Assembly: GCF_052857255.1 (NCBI RefSeq)
Contig: NW_027526650.1
Coordinates: 118,134 to 182,133 of the forward strand
Direction of reading: 5' to 3'
Source: Amblyomma americanum
Taxonomy: Eukaryota; Arthropoda; Arachnida; Ixodida; Ixodidae
Length of the DNA: 64,000 nucleotides
A program made the translations under genes and the position numbers. This document shows positions 24,323-36,927 of the stretch, piece after piece. The stretch's first letter is position 1. The number at the start of each line of letters is the position of its first letter. The notes under the pieces are model-generated. The model was given only the letters and a program-made list of their open reading frames with translations. It searched no databases and was not told the DNA's origin.

Positions 24323-27002
24323 AAACTTGTAAAACCGATGTGTTGTGATTTACCTCGTTTCGGTCTAAAACAGCTTGTTTCGTTGGATTAAGCACGAACA
24401 CATGCTTTTCGCGCAGTTATAAGAGAAAAAGTTTTGACGCGTATCACGTGGATACTTGTAAAACCGGTGTTGTGATTTAGCTCGTTTCGATCTAAAACAG
24501 CTTGTTTCGTTGTTTTAAGCACGAAAACATGCTTTTCGCGCAGTTATAAGAGAAAAAGTTTTGACCCTTATCAGAGGAACACTCGTAAAACCATTGTGTT
24601 GTGATTTAGCTCGTTTCGGTCTAAAACAGCTTGTTTCGTTGGATTAATCAAGAATACATGCTTTTCGCGCAGTTATAAGAGAAAAAGTTTTGACGCGTAT
24701 CAGAGGAACACTTGTAAAACCGATGTGTTGTGATTTAGCTCGTTTCGGTCTAAAACCGCTTGTTTCGTTGTATTAAGCACGAATACATGCTTTTCGCGCA
24801 TTTATAAGAGAAAAAGTTTTGACGCGTATCACGTGGATACTTGTAAAACAGATGTGTTGTGATTTAGCTCGTTTCGGTCTAAAACCGTTTGTTTCGATGT
24901 TTTAAGCACGAATACATGCTTTTCGCGCAGTTATAGAAGAAAACGTTTTGACGCGTATTAGGGAGACTTGTAAAACCGATGTGTTGTGATTTAGCTCGTT
25001 TCGGTCTAAAACAGCTTGTTTCGTTGTATTAAGCACGAATACATGCTTTTCGCGCAGTTATAAGAGAAAAAGTTGACGCGTATCACGTGGATACTTGTAA
25101 AACCGATGTGTTCAGATATAGCTCATTTTGGTATAAAAGAGCTTGTTTCGTTGTTTTAAGCACGAATACATGCTTTTCGCGCAGTTATAAGAGAAAAAGT
25201 TTAGACGCGTATCAGAGGAACACTTGTAAAAAACCGATGTGTTGTGATTTAGCTCGTTTCTGACTAAAAAAGCTTGTTTAGTTGTATTAAGCACGAATAC
25301 ATGCTTTTCGCGCAGTTATAAGAGAAAAAGCTTTGACGAGTATCACGTGGATACTTGTAAAACCGATGTGTTCAGCTATAGCTCGTTTCGGTCGAACACA
25401 GCTTGTTTCGTTGTATTATGCACAAATACATGCTTTTCGCGCATTTATAAGAGAAAACGTTTTGACGCGTACCACGTGGATACTTGTAAAACCGATGTGT
25501 TCAGATATAGCTCGTTTCGGTCTAAAACAGCTTGTTTCGTTGTATTAAGCACGAATACATGCTTTTCGCGTAGTTATAAGAGAAAAAGTTTTGACGCGTA
25601 GCAGAGGAGAACTTGTAAAACCGATGTGTTGTGATTTAGCTCGTTTCGGTCTAAAACAGCTTGTTTCGTTGTATTAAGCACGAATACATGCTTTTCGCGC
25701 AGTTATAGGAGAAAACGTTTTGACGCGTATCAGAGGAGAACTTGTAAAACCGATGTGTTTAGATTTAGCTCGTTTCGGTCTAAAACAGCTTGTTTCGTTG
25801 TATTAAGCACGAATACATGCTTTTCGCGTAGTTATAAGAGAAAAAGTTTTGACGCGTAGCAGAGGAGAACTTGTAAAACCGATGTGTTGTGATTTAGCTC
25901 GTTTCGGTCTAAAACAATTTGTTTCGTTGGATTAAGCACGAATACATGCTTTTCGCGCAGTTATAAGAGAAAAAGTTTTGACGCGTATAACGTGGATACT
26001 TGTAAAACCGATGTGTTGTGATTTAGCTCGTTTCGGTCTAAAACCGCTTGTTTCGATGTTTTAAGCACGAATACATGCTTTTCGCGCAGTTATAGAAGAA
26101 AAAGTTTTGACGCGTATTAGAGGGACACTTGTAAAACCGATGTGTTCAAATTTACCTCATCTTGGTCTAAAACAGCTTGTTTCGTTGTTTTAAGCACGAA
26201 TACATGCTTTTCGCGCAGTTATAGGAGAAAAAGTTTAGATGCGTATCAGGGGAACACTTGTAAAACCGATGTGTTGTGATTTAGCTCGTTTCGGACTAAA
26301 ACAGCTTGTTTAGTTGTATTAAGCACGAATACATGCTTTTCGCGCTGTTATAAGAGAAAACGTTTTGACGCGTGTCACAGGGACACTTGTAAAACCGATG
26401 TGTTCAGATATAGCTCGTTTCGGCCTAACACAGCTTGTTTCGTTGTATTAAGCACGAATACATGCTTTTCGCGAATTTATAAGAGAAAAAGTTTTGACGC
26501 GTATCACGTATATACTTGTAAAACAGATGTGTTGTGATTTAGCTCGTTTCGGTCTAAAACCGCTTGTTTCGATGTTTTAAGCACGAATACATGCTTTTCG
26601 CGCAGTTATAGGAGAAAACGTTTTGACGCGTATTAGGGAGACTTGTAAAACCGATGTTTTGTGATTTAGCTCGTTTCTGTCTAAAATAGCTTGTTTCGTT
26701 GTATTAAGCACGAATACATGCTTTTCGCGCAGTTATAAGAGAAAAAGTTGACGCGTATCACGTGGATACTTGTAAAACCGATGTGTTCAGATATAGCTCG
26801 TTTCGGTCTAAAACAGCTTGTTTCGTTGGATTAAGCACGAATACATGCTTTTCGCGCAGTTATAAGAGAAAAAGTTTTGACGCGTATCACGTGGATACTT
26901 GTAAAACCGGTGTTGTGATTTAGCTCGTTTCTGTCTAACACAGCTTGTTTCGTTGGATTAAGCACGAATACATGCTTTTCGCGCAGTTATAAGAGAAAAA
27001 GT
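22911..27002 (+). repeat. higher-order block, copy 2 (9105-bp offset)
   Basis: Second copy of 13806-17897. Its first 1412 bp also duplicate the sequence immediately to the left (21499-22910). Together with the 7693-bp-offset copy this reads as one duplicated segment of roughly 7.6 kb in which exchange stepped back by eleven monomers at 22910/22911. Confidence 0.87.
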
Positions 27003-28757
27003 TTTGACGCGTATCACGTGGATACTTGTAAAACCGGTGTTGTGATTTAGCTCGTTTCGGTCTAAAACAGCTTGTTTCGTTGTTTTAAGCACGAAAACAT
27101 GCTTTTCGCGCAGTTATAAGAGAAAAAGTTTTGACCCTTATCAGAGGAACACTCGTAAAACCATTGTGTTGTGATTTAGCTCGTTTCGGTCTAAAACAGC
27201 TTGTTTCGTTGGATTAATCAAGAATACATGCTTTTCGCGCAGTTATAAGAGAAAAAGTTTTGACGCGTATCAGAGGAACACTTGTAAAACCGATGTGTTG
27301 TGATTTAGCTCGTTTCGGTCTAAAACCGCTTGTTTCGTTGTATTAAGCACGAATACATGCTTTTCGCGCATTTATAAGAGAAAAAGTTTTGACGCGTATC
27401 ACGTGGATACTTGTAAAACAGATGTGTTGTGATTTAGCTCGTTTCGGTCTAAAACCGTTCGTTTCGATGTTTTAAGCACGAATACATGCTTTTCGCGCAG
27501 TTATAGAAGAAAACGTTTTGACGCGTATTAGGGAGACTTGTAAAACCGATGTGTTGTGATTTAGCTCGTTCCGGTCTAAAACAGCTTGTTTCGTTGTATT
27601 AAGCACGAATACATGCTTTTCGCGCAGTTAAAAGAGAAAAAGTTGACGCGTATCACGTGGATACTTGTAAAACCGATGTGTTCAGATATAGCTCATTTTG
27701 GTATAAAAGAGCTTGTTTCGTTGTTTTAAGCACGAATACATGCTTTTCGCGCAGTTATAGAAGAAAACGTTTTGACGCGTATTAGGGAGACTTGTAAAAC
27801 CGATGTGTTGTGATTTAGCTCGTTTCGGTCTAAAACAGCTTGTTTCGTTGTATTAAGCACGAATACATGCTTTTCGCGCAGTTATAAGAGAAAAAGTTTT
27901 GACGCGTATTAGAGGGACACTTGTAAAACCGATGTGTTCAAATTTACCTCATCTTGGTCTAAAACAGCTTGTTTCGTTGTTTTAAGCACGAATACATGCT
28001 TTTCGCGCAGTTATAGGAGAAAAAGTTTAGATGCGTATCAGGGGAACACTTGTAAAACCGATGTGTTGTGATTTAGCTCGTTTCGGACTAAAACAGCTTG
28101 TTTAGTTGTATTAAGCACGAATACATGCTTTTCGCGCTGTTATAAGAGAAAACGTTTTGACGCGTGTCACAGGGACACTTGTAAAACCGATGTGTTCAGA
28201 TATAGCTCGTTTCGGCCTAACACAGCTTGTTTCGTTGTATTAAGCACGAATACATGCTTTTCGCGAATTTATAAGAGAAAAAGTTTTGACGCGTATCACG
28301 TATATACTTGTAAAACAGATGTGTTGTGATTTAGCTCGTTTCGGTCTAAAACCGCTTGTTTCGATGTTTTAAGCACGAATACATGCTTTTCGCGCAGTTA
28401 TAGGAGAAAACGTTTTGACGCGTATTAGGGAGACTTGTAAAACCGATGTTTTGTGATTTAGCTCGTTTCTGTCTAAAATAGCTTGTTTCGTTGTATTAAG
28501 CACGAATACATGCTTTTCGCGCAGTTATAAGAGAAAAAGTTGACGCGTATCACGTGGATACTTGTAAAACCGATGTGTTCAGATATAGCTCGTTTCGGTC
28601 TAAAACAGCTTGTTTCGTTGGATTAAGCACGAATACATGCTTTTCGCGCAGTTATAAGAGAAAAAGTTTTGACGCGTATCACGTGGATACTTGTAAAACC
28701 GGTGTTGTGATTTAGCTCGTTTCTGTCTAACACAGCTTGTTTCGTTGGATTAAGCAG

Positions 28758-31162
28758 GAATACATGCTTTTCGCGCAGTTATAAGAGAAAAAGCTTTGAC
28801 GAGTATCACGTGGATACTTGTAAAACCGATGTGTTCAGATATAGCTCGTTTCGGTCGAACACAGCTTGTTTCGTTGTATTATGCACAAATACATGCTTTT
28901 CGCGCATTTATAAGAGAAAACGTTTTGACGCGTACCACGTGGATACTTGTAAAACCGATGTGTTCAGATATAGCTCGTTTCGGTCTAAAACAGCTTGTTT
29001 CGTTGTATTAAGCACGAATACATGCTTTTCGCGTAGTTATAAGAGAAAAAGTTTTGACGCGTAGCAGAGGAGAACTTGTAAAACCGATGTGTTGTGATTT
29101 AGCTCGTTTCGGTCCAAAACAGCTTGTTTCGTTGTATTAAGCACGAATACATGCTTTTCGCGCAGTTATAGGAGAAAACGTTTTGACGCGTATCAGAGGA
29201 GAACTTGTAAAACCGATGTGTTTAGATTTAGCTCGTTTCGGTCTAAAACAGCTTGTTTCGTTGTATTAAGCACGAATACATGCTTTTCGCGTAGTTATAA
29301 GAGAAAAAGTTTTGACGCGTAGCAGAGGAGAACTTGTAAAACCGATGTGTTGTGATTTAGCTCGTTTCGGTCTAAAACAATTTGTTTCGTTGGATTAAGC
29401 ACGAATACATGCTTTTCGCGCAGTTATAAGAGAAAAAGTTTTGACGCGTATAACGTGGATACTTGTAAAACCGATGTGTTGTGATTTAGCTCGTTTCGGT
29501 CTAAAACCGCTTGTTTCGATGTTTTAAGCACGAATACATGCTTTTCGCGCAGTTATAGAAGAAAAAGTTTTGACGCGTATTAGAGGGACACTTGTAAAAC
29601 CGATGTGTTCAAATTTACCTCATCTTGGTCTAAAACAGCTTGTTTCGTTGTTTTAAGCACGAATACATGCTTTTCGCGCAGTTATAGGAGAAAAAGTTTA
29701 GATGCGTATCAGGGGAACACTTGTAAAACCGATGTGTTGTGATTTAGCTCGTTTCGGACTAAAACAGCTTGTTTAGTTGTATTAAGCACGAATACATGCT
29801 TTTCGCGCTGTTATAAGAGAAAACGTTTTGACGCGTGTCACAGGGACACTTGTAAAACCGATGTGTTCAGATATAGCTCGTTTCGGCCTAACACAGCTTG
29901 TTTCGTTGTATTAAGCACGAATACATGCTTTTCGCGAATTTATAAGAGAAAAAGTTTTGACGCGTATCACGTATATACTTGTAAAACAGATGTGTTGTGA
30001 TTTAGCTCGTTTCGGTCTAAAACCGCTTGTTTCGATGTTTTAAGCACGAATACATGCTTTTCGCGCAGTTATAGGAGAAAACGTTTTGACGCGTATTAGG
30101 GAGACTTGTAAAACCGATGTTTTGTGATTTAGCTCGTTTCTGTCTAAAATAGCTTGTTTCGTTGTATTAAGCACGAATACATGCTTTTCGCGCAGTTATA
30201 AGAGAAAAAGTTGACGCGTATCACGTGGATACTTGTAAAACCGATGTGTTCAGATATAGCTCGTTTCGGTCTAAAACAGCTTGTTTCGTTGGATTAAGCA
30301 CGAATACATGCTTTTCGCGCAGTTATAAGAGAAAAAGTTTTGACGCGTATCACGTGGATACTTGTAAAACCGGTGTTGTGATTTAGCTCGTTTCTGTCTA
30401 ACACAGCTTGTTTCGTTGGATTAAGCAGGAATACATGCTTTTCGCGCAGTTATAAGAGAAAAAGTTTTGACGCGTATCTGAGGAAAACTTGTAAAACCGA
30501 TGTGTTGTGATTTACCTCGTTTCGGTCTAAAACAGCTTGTTTCGTTGGATTAAGCACGAATACATGCTTTTCGCGCAGTTATAAGAGAAAAAGTTTTGAC
30601 GCGTATCACGTGGATACTTGTAAAACCGGTGTTGTGATTTAGCTCGTTTCGGTCTAAAACAGCTTGTTTCGTTGTTTTAAGCACGAAAACATGCTTTTCG
30701 CGCAGTTATAAGAGAAAAAGTTTTGACCCTTATCAGAGGAACACTCGTAAAACCATTGTGTTGTGATTTAGCTCGTTTCGGTCTAAAACAGCTTGTTTCG
30801 TTGGATTAATCAAGAATACATGCTTTTCGCGCAGTTATAAGAGAAAAAGTTTTGACGCGTATCAGAGGAACACTTGTAAAACCGATGTGTTGTGATTTAG
30901 CTCGTTTCGGTCTAAAACCGCTTGTTTCGTTGTATTAAGCACGAATACATGCTTTTCGCGCATTTATAAGAGAAAAAGTTTTGACGCGTATCACGTGGAT
31001 ACTTGTAAAACAGATGTGTTGTGATTTAGCTCGTTTCGGTCTAAAACCGTTCGTTTCGATGTTTTAAGCACGAATACATGCTTTTCGCGCAGTTATAGAA
31101 GAAAACGTTTTGACGCGTATTAGGGAGACTTGTAAAACCGATGTGTTGTGATTTAGCTCGTT
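28758..31162 (+). repeat. higher-order block, copy 1 (5763-bp offset)
   Basis: Matches 34521-36925 at a 5763-bp offset. The left edge lies in a chimeric monomer: it begins as the TTAAGCAGGAATAC subtype and continues as the AAAGCTTTGACGAG subtype. The right edge is a sharp change at TCGTTTCTG here against TCGTTCCGG in copy 2. The same internal order also relates in part to 16190 onward. Confidence 0.85.
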
Positions 31163-31420
31163 TCTGTCTAAAACAGCTTGTTTCGTTGTATTAAGCACGA
31201 ATACATGCTTTTCGCGCAGTTATAAGAGAAAAAGTTTTGACGCGTATCACGTGGATACTTGTAAAACCGGTGTTGTGATTTAGCTCGTTTCGGTCTAAAA
31301 CAGCTTGTTTCGTTGTTTTAAGCACGAATACATGCTTTTCGCGCAGTTATAAGAGAAAAAGTTTTGACGCGTATCAGAGGAACACTTGTAAAACCGATGT
31401 GTTGTGATTTAGCTCGTTTC

Positions 31421-32495
31421 GGACTAAAACAGCTTGTTTCGTTGTTTTAAGCACGAATACATGCTTTTCGCGCAGTTATAAGAGAAAAAGTTTAGACGCG
31501 TATCAGAGGAACACTTGTAAAAACCGATGTGTTGTGATTTAGCTCGTTTCGGACTAAAAAAGCTTGTTTAGTTGTATTAAGCACGAATACATGCTTTTCG
31601 CGCAGTTATAAGAGAAAAAGCTTTGACGAGTATCACGTGGATACTTGTAAAACCGATGTGTTCAGATATAGCTCGTTTCGGTCGAACACAGCTTGTTTCG
31701 TTGTATTATGCACAAATACATGCTTTTCGCGCAGTTATAAGAGAATAGGCTTTGACGAGTATCACGTGGATACTTGTAAAACCGATGTGTTCAGATATAG
31801 CTCGTTTCGGTCTAACACAGCTTGTTTCGTTGGATTAATCACGAATACATGCTTTTCGCGCAGTTATAAGAGAAAAAGTGTACGCGTATGTGTTGACTTT
31901 GATGTGTTCAGATTTAGCTCGTTTCTGTCTAACACAGCTTGTTTCGTTGGATTAAGCAGGAATACATGCTTTTCGCGCAGTTATAAGTGAAAATGTTTTG
32001 ACGCGTATCTGAGGAAAACTTGTAAAACCGATGTGTTGTGATTTAGCTCGTTTCGGTCTAAAACAGCTTGTTTCGTTGTATTAAGCACGAATACATGCTT
32101 TTCGCGCAGTTATAAGAGAAAAAGTTTTGACGCGTATTATAGGGAGACTTGTAAAACCGATGAGCTGTGATTTAGCTCGTTTCGGTCTAAAACAGCTTGT
32201 TTTGTTGTTTTAAGCACGAATACATGCTTTTCGCGCAGTTATAGAAGAAAACGTTTTGACGCGTATTAGGGAGACTTGTAAAACCGATGTGTTGTGATTT
32301 AGCTCGTTTCGGTCTAAAACAGCTTGTTTCGATGCTTTAAGCACGAATACATGCTTTTCGCGCAGTTATAGAAGAAAACGTTTTGACGCGTATTATAGGG
32401 AGACTTGTAAAACCGATGAGCTGTGATTTAGCTCGTTTCGGTCTAAAACAGCTTGTTTTGTTGTTTTAAGCACGAATACATGCTTTTCGCGCAGT
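31421..32495 (+). repeat. higher-order block, 5507-bp offset to 36928-38002
   Basis: About 1.07 kb matching 36928-38002. Both carry the GAATAGGCTTTGACGAG variant, the shortened AAAGTGTACGCG linker and the TATAGGGAGACTTG plus GATGAGCTGTG monomers. The match stops near 32495, where the monomer changes from the GTTATAGAAG expected in the other copy to GTTATAAGAG. Confidence 0.82.
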
Positions 32496-34520
32496 TATAA
32501 GAGAAAAAGTTGACGCGTATCACGTGGATACTTGTAAAACCGATGTGTTCAGATATAGCTCGTTTCGGTCTAAAACAGCTTATTTCGTTGGATTAAGCAC
32601 GAATACATGCTTTTCGCGCAGTTATAAGAGAAAAAGTTTTGACGCGTATCACGTGGATACTTGTAAAACCGGTGTTGTGATTTAGCTCGTTTCCATCTAA
32701 CACAGCTTGTTTCGTTGGATTAAGCAGGAATACATGCTTTTCGCGCAGTTATAAGAGAAAAAGTTTTGACGCGTATCTGAGGAAAACTTGTAAAACCGAT
32801 GTGTTGTGATTTACCTCGTTTCGGTCTAAAACAGCTTGTTTCGTTGGATTAAGCACGAACACATGCTTTTCGCGCAGTTATAAGAGAAAAAGTTTTGACG
32901 CGTATCACGTGGATACTTGTAAAACCGGTGTTGTGATTTAGCTCGTTTCGATCTAAAACAGCTTGTTTCGTTGTACTAAGCACGAATACATGCTTTTCGC
33001 GAATTTATAAGAGAAAAAGTTTTGACGCGTATCACGTATATACTTGTAAAACAGATGTGTTGTGATTTAGCTCGTTTCGGTCTAAAACCGCTTGTTTCGA
33101 TGTTTTAAGCACGAATACATGCTTTTCGCGCAGTTATAGGAGAAAACGTTTTGACGCGTATTAGGGAGACTTGTAAAACCGATGTGTTGTGATTTAGCTC
33201 GTTTCTGTCTAAAATAGCTTGTTTCGTTGTATTAAGCACGAATACATGCTTTTCGCGCAGTTATAAGAGAAAAAGTTGACGCGTATCACGTGGATACTTG
33301 TAAAACCGATGTGTTCAGATATAGCTCGTTTCGGTCTAAAACAGCTTATTTCGTTGGATTAAGCACGAATACATGCTTTTCGCGCAGTTATAAGAGAAAA
33401 AGTTTTGACGCGTATCACGTGGATACTTGTAAAACCGGTGTTGTGATTTAGCTCGTTTCTGTCTAACACAGCTTGTTTCGTTGGATTAAGCAGGAATACA
33501 TGCTTTTCGCGCAGTTATAAGAGAAAAAGTTTTGACGCGTATCTGAGGAAAACTTGTAAAACCGATGTGTTGTGATTTACCTCGTTTCGGTCTAAAACAG
33601 CTTGTTTCGTTGGATTAAGCACGAACACATGCTTTTCGCGCAGTTATAAGAGAAAAAGTTTTGACGCGTATCACGTGGATACTTGTAAAACCGGTGTTGT
33701 GATTTAGCTCGTTTCGATCTAAAACAGCTTGTTTCGTTGTTTTAAGCACGAAAACATGCTTTTCGCGCAGTTATAAGAGAAAAAGTTTTGACCCTTATCA
33801 GAGGAACACTCGTAAAACCATTGTGTTGTGATTTAGCTCGTTTCGGTCTAAAACAGCTTGTTTCGTTGGATTAATCAAGAATACATGCTTTTCGCGCAGT
33901 TATAAGAGAAAAAGTTTTGACGCGTATCAGAGGAACACTTGTAAAACCGATGTGTTGTGATTTAGCTCGTTTCGGTCTAAAACCGCTTGTTTCGTTGTAT
34001 TAAGCACGAATACATGCTTTTCGCGCATTTATAAGAGAAAAAGTTTTGACGCGTATCACGTGGATACTTGTAAAACAGATGTGTTGTGATTTAGCTCGTT
34101 TCGGTCTAAAACCGTTTGTTTCGATGTTTTAAGCACGAATACATGCTTTTCGCGCAGTTATAGAAGAAAACGTTTTGACGCGTATTAGGGAGACTTGTAA
34201 AACCGATGTGTTGTGATTTAGCTCGTTTCGGTCTAAAACAGCTTGTTTCGTTGTATTAAGCACGAATACATGCTTTTCGCGCAGTTATAAGAGAAAAAGT
34301 TGACGCGTATCACGTGGATACTTGTAAAACCGATGTGTTCAGATATAGCTCATTTTGGTATAAAAGAGCTTGTTTCGTTGTTTTAAGCACGAATACATGC
34401 TTTTCGCGCAGTTATAAGAGAAAAAGTTTAGACGCGTATCAGAGGAACACTTGTAAAAACCGATGTGTTGTGATTTAGCTCGTTTCTGACTAAAAAAGCT
34501 TGTTTAGTTGTATTAAGCAC

Positions 34521-36925
34521 GAATACATGCTTTTCGCGCAGTTATAAGAGAAAAAGCTTTGACGAGTATCACGTGGATACTTGTAAAACCTATGTGTTCA
34601 GATATAGCTCGTTTCGGTCGAACACAGCTTGTTTCGTTGTATTATGCACAAATACATGCTTTTCGCGCATTTATAAGAGAAAACGTTTTGACGCGTACCA
34701 CGTGGATACTTGTAAAACCGATGTGTTCAGATATAGCTCGTTTCGGTCTAAAACAGCTTGTTTCGTTGTATTAAGCACGAATACATGCTTTTCGCGTAGT
34801 TATAAGAGAAAAAGTTTTGACGCGTAGCAGAGGAGAGCTTGTAAAACCGATGTGTTGTGATTTAGCTCGTTTCGGTCTAAAACAGCTTGTTTCGTTGTAT
34901 TAAGCACGAATACATGCTTTTCGCGCAGTTATAGGAGAAAACGTTTTGACGCGTATCAGAGGAGAACTTGTAAAACCGATGTGTTTAGATTTAGCTCGTT
35001 TCGGTCTAAAACAGCTTGTTTCGTTGTATTAAGCACGAATACATGCTTTTCGCGTAGTTATAAGAGAAAAAGTTTTGACGCGTAGCAGAGGAGAACTTGT
35101 AAAACCGATGTGTTGTGATTTAGCTCGTTTCGGTCTAAAACAATTTGTTTCGTTGGATTAAGCACGAATACATGCTTTTCGCGCAGTTATAAGAGAAAAA
35201 GTTTTGACGCGTATAACGTGGATACTTGTAAAACCGATGTGTTGTGATTTAGCTCGTTTCGGTCTAAAACCGCTTGTTTCGATGTTTTAAGCACGAATAC
35301 ATGCTTTTCGCGCAGTTATAGAAGAAAAAGTTTTGACGCGTATTAGAGGGACACTTGTAAAACCGATGTGTTCAAATTTACCTCATCTTGGTCTAAAACA
35401 GCTTGTTTCGTTGTTTTAAGCACGAATACATGCTTTTCGCGCAGTTATAGGAGAAAAAGTTTAGATGCGTATCAGGGGAACACTTGTAAAACCGATGTGT
35501 TGTGATTTAGCTCGTTTCGGACTAAAACAGCTTGTTTAGTTGTATTAAGCACGAATACATGCTTTTCGCGCTGTTATAAGAGAAAACGTTTTGACGCGTG
35601 TCACAGGGACACTTGTAAAACCGATGTGTTCAGATATAGCTCGTTTCGGCCTAACACAGCTTGTTTCGTTGTATTAAGCACGAATACATGCTTTTCGCGA
35701 ATTTATAAGAGAAAAAGTTTTGACGCGTATCACGTATATACTTGTAAAACAGATGTGTTGTGATTTAGCTCGTTTCGGTCTAAAACCGCTTGTTTCGATG
35801 TTTTAAGCACGAATACATGCTTTTCGCGCAGTTATAGGAGAAAACGTTTTGACGCGTATTAGGGAGACTTGTAAAACCGATGTTTTGTGATTTAGCTCGT
35901 TTCTGTCTAAAATAGCTTGTTTCGTTGTATTAAGCACGAATACATGCTTTTCGCGCAGTTATAAGAGAAAAAGTTGACGCGTATCACGTGGATACTTGTA
36001 AAACCGATGTGTTCAGATATAGCTCGTTTCGGTCTAAAACAGCTTGTTTCGTTGGATTAAGCACGAATACATGCTTTTCGCGCAGTTATAAGAGAAAAAG
36101 TTTTGACGCGTATCACGTGGATACTTGTAAAACCGGTGTTGTGATTTAGCTCGTTTCTGTCTAACACAGCTTGTTTCGTTGGATTAAGCAGGAATACATG
36201 CTTTTCGCGCAGTTATAAGAGAAAAAGTTTTGACGCGTATCTGAGGAAAACTTGTAAAACCGATGTGTTGTGATTTACCTCGTTTCGGTCTAAAACAGCT
36301 TGTTTCGTTGGATTAAGCACGAATACATGCTTTTCGCGCAGTTATAAGAGAAAAAGTTTTGACGCGTATCACGTGGATACTTGTAAAACCGGTGTTGTGA
36401 TTTAGCTCGTTTCGGTCTAAAACAGCTTGTTTCGTTGTTTTAAGCACGAAAACATGCTTTTCGCGCAGTTATAAGAGAAAAAGTTTTGACCCTTATCAGA
36501 GGAACACTCGTAAAACCATTGTGTTGTGATTTAGCTCGTTTCGGTCTAAAACAGCTTGTTTCGTTGGATTAATCAAGAATACATGCTTTTCGCGCAGTTA
36601 TAAGAGAAAAAGTTTTGACGCGTATCAGAGGAACACTTGTAAAACCGATGTGTTGTGATTTAGCTCGTTTCGGTCTAAAACCGCTTGTTTCGTTGTATTA
36701 AGCACGAATACATGCTTTTCGCGCATTTATAAGAGAAAAAGTTTTGACGCGTATCACGTGGATACTTGTAAAACAGATGTGTTGTGATTTAGCTCGTTTC
36801 GGTCTAAAACCGTTCGTTTCGATGTTTTAAGCACGAATACATGCTTTTCGCGCAGTTATAGAAGAAAACGTTTTGACGCGTATTAGGGAGACTTGTAAAA
36901 CCGATGTGTTGTGATTTAGCTCGTT
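34521..36925 (+). repeat. higher-order block, copy 2 (5763-bp offset)
   Basis: Second copy of 28758-31162 with few substitutions, for example CCTATGTG for CCGATGTG at about 34590 and GGAGAGCTTG at about 34832. At 36926 it switches into the sequence that follows 31420 (offset 5507), so about 256 bp (two monomers) present in the first copy are missing here. Confidence 0.85.
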
Positions 36926-36927
36926 CC

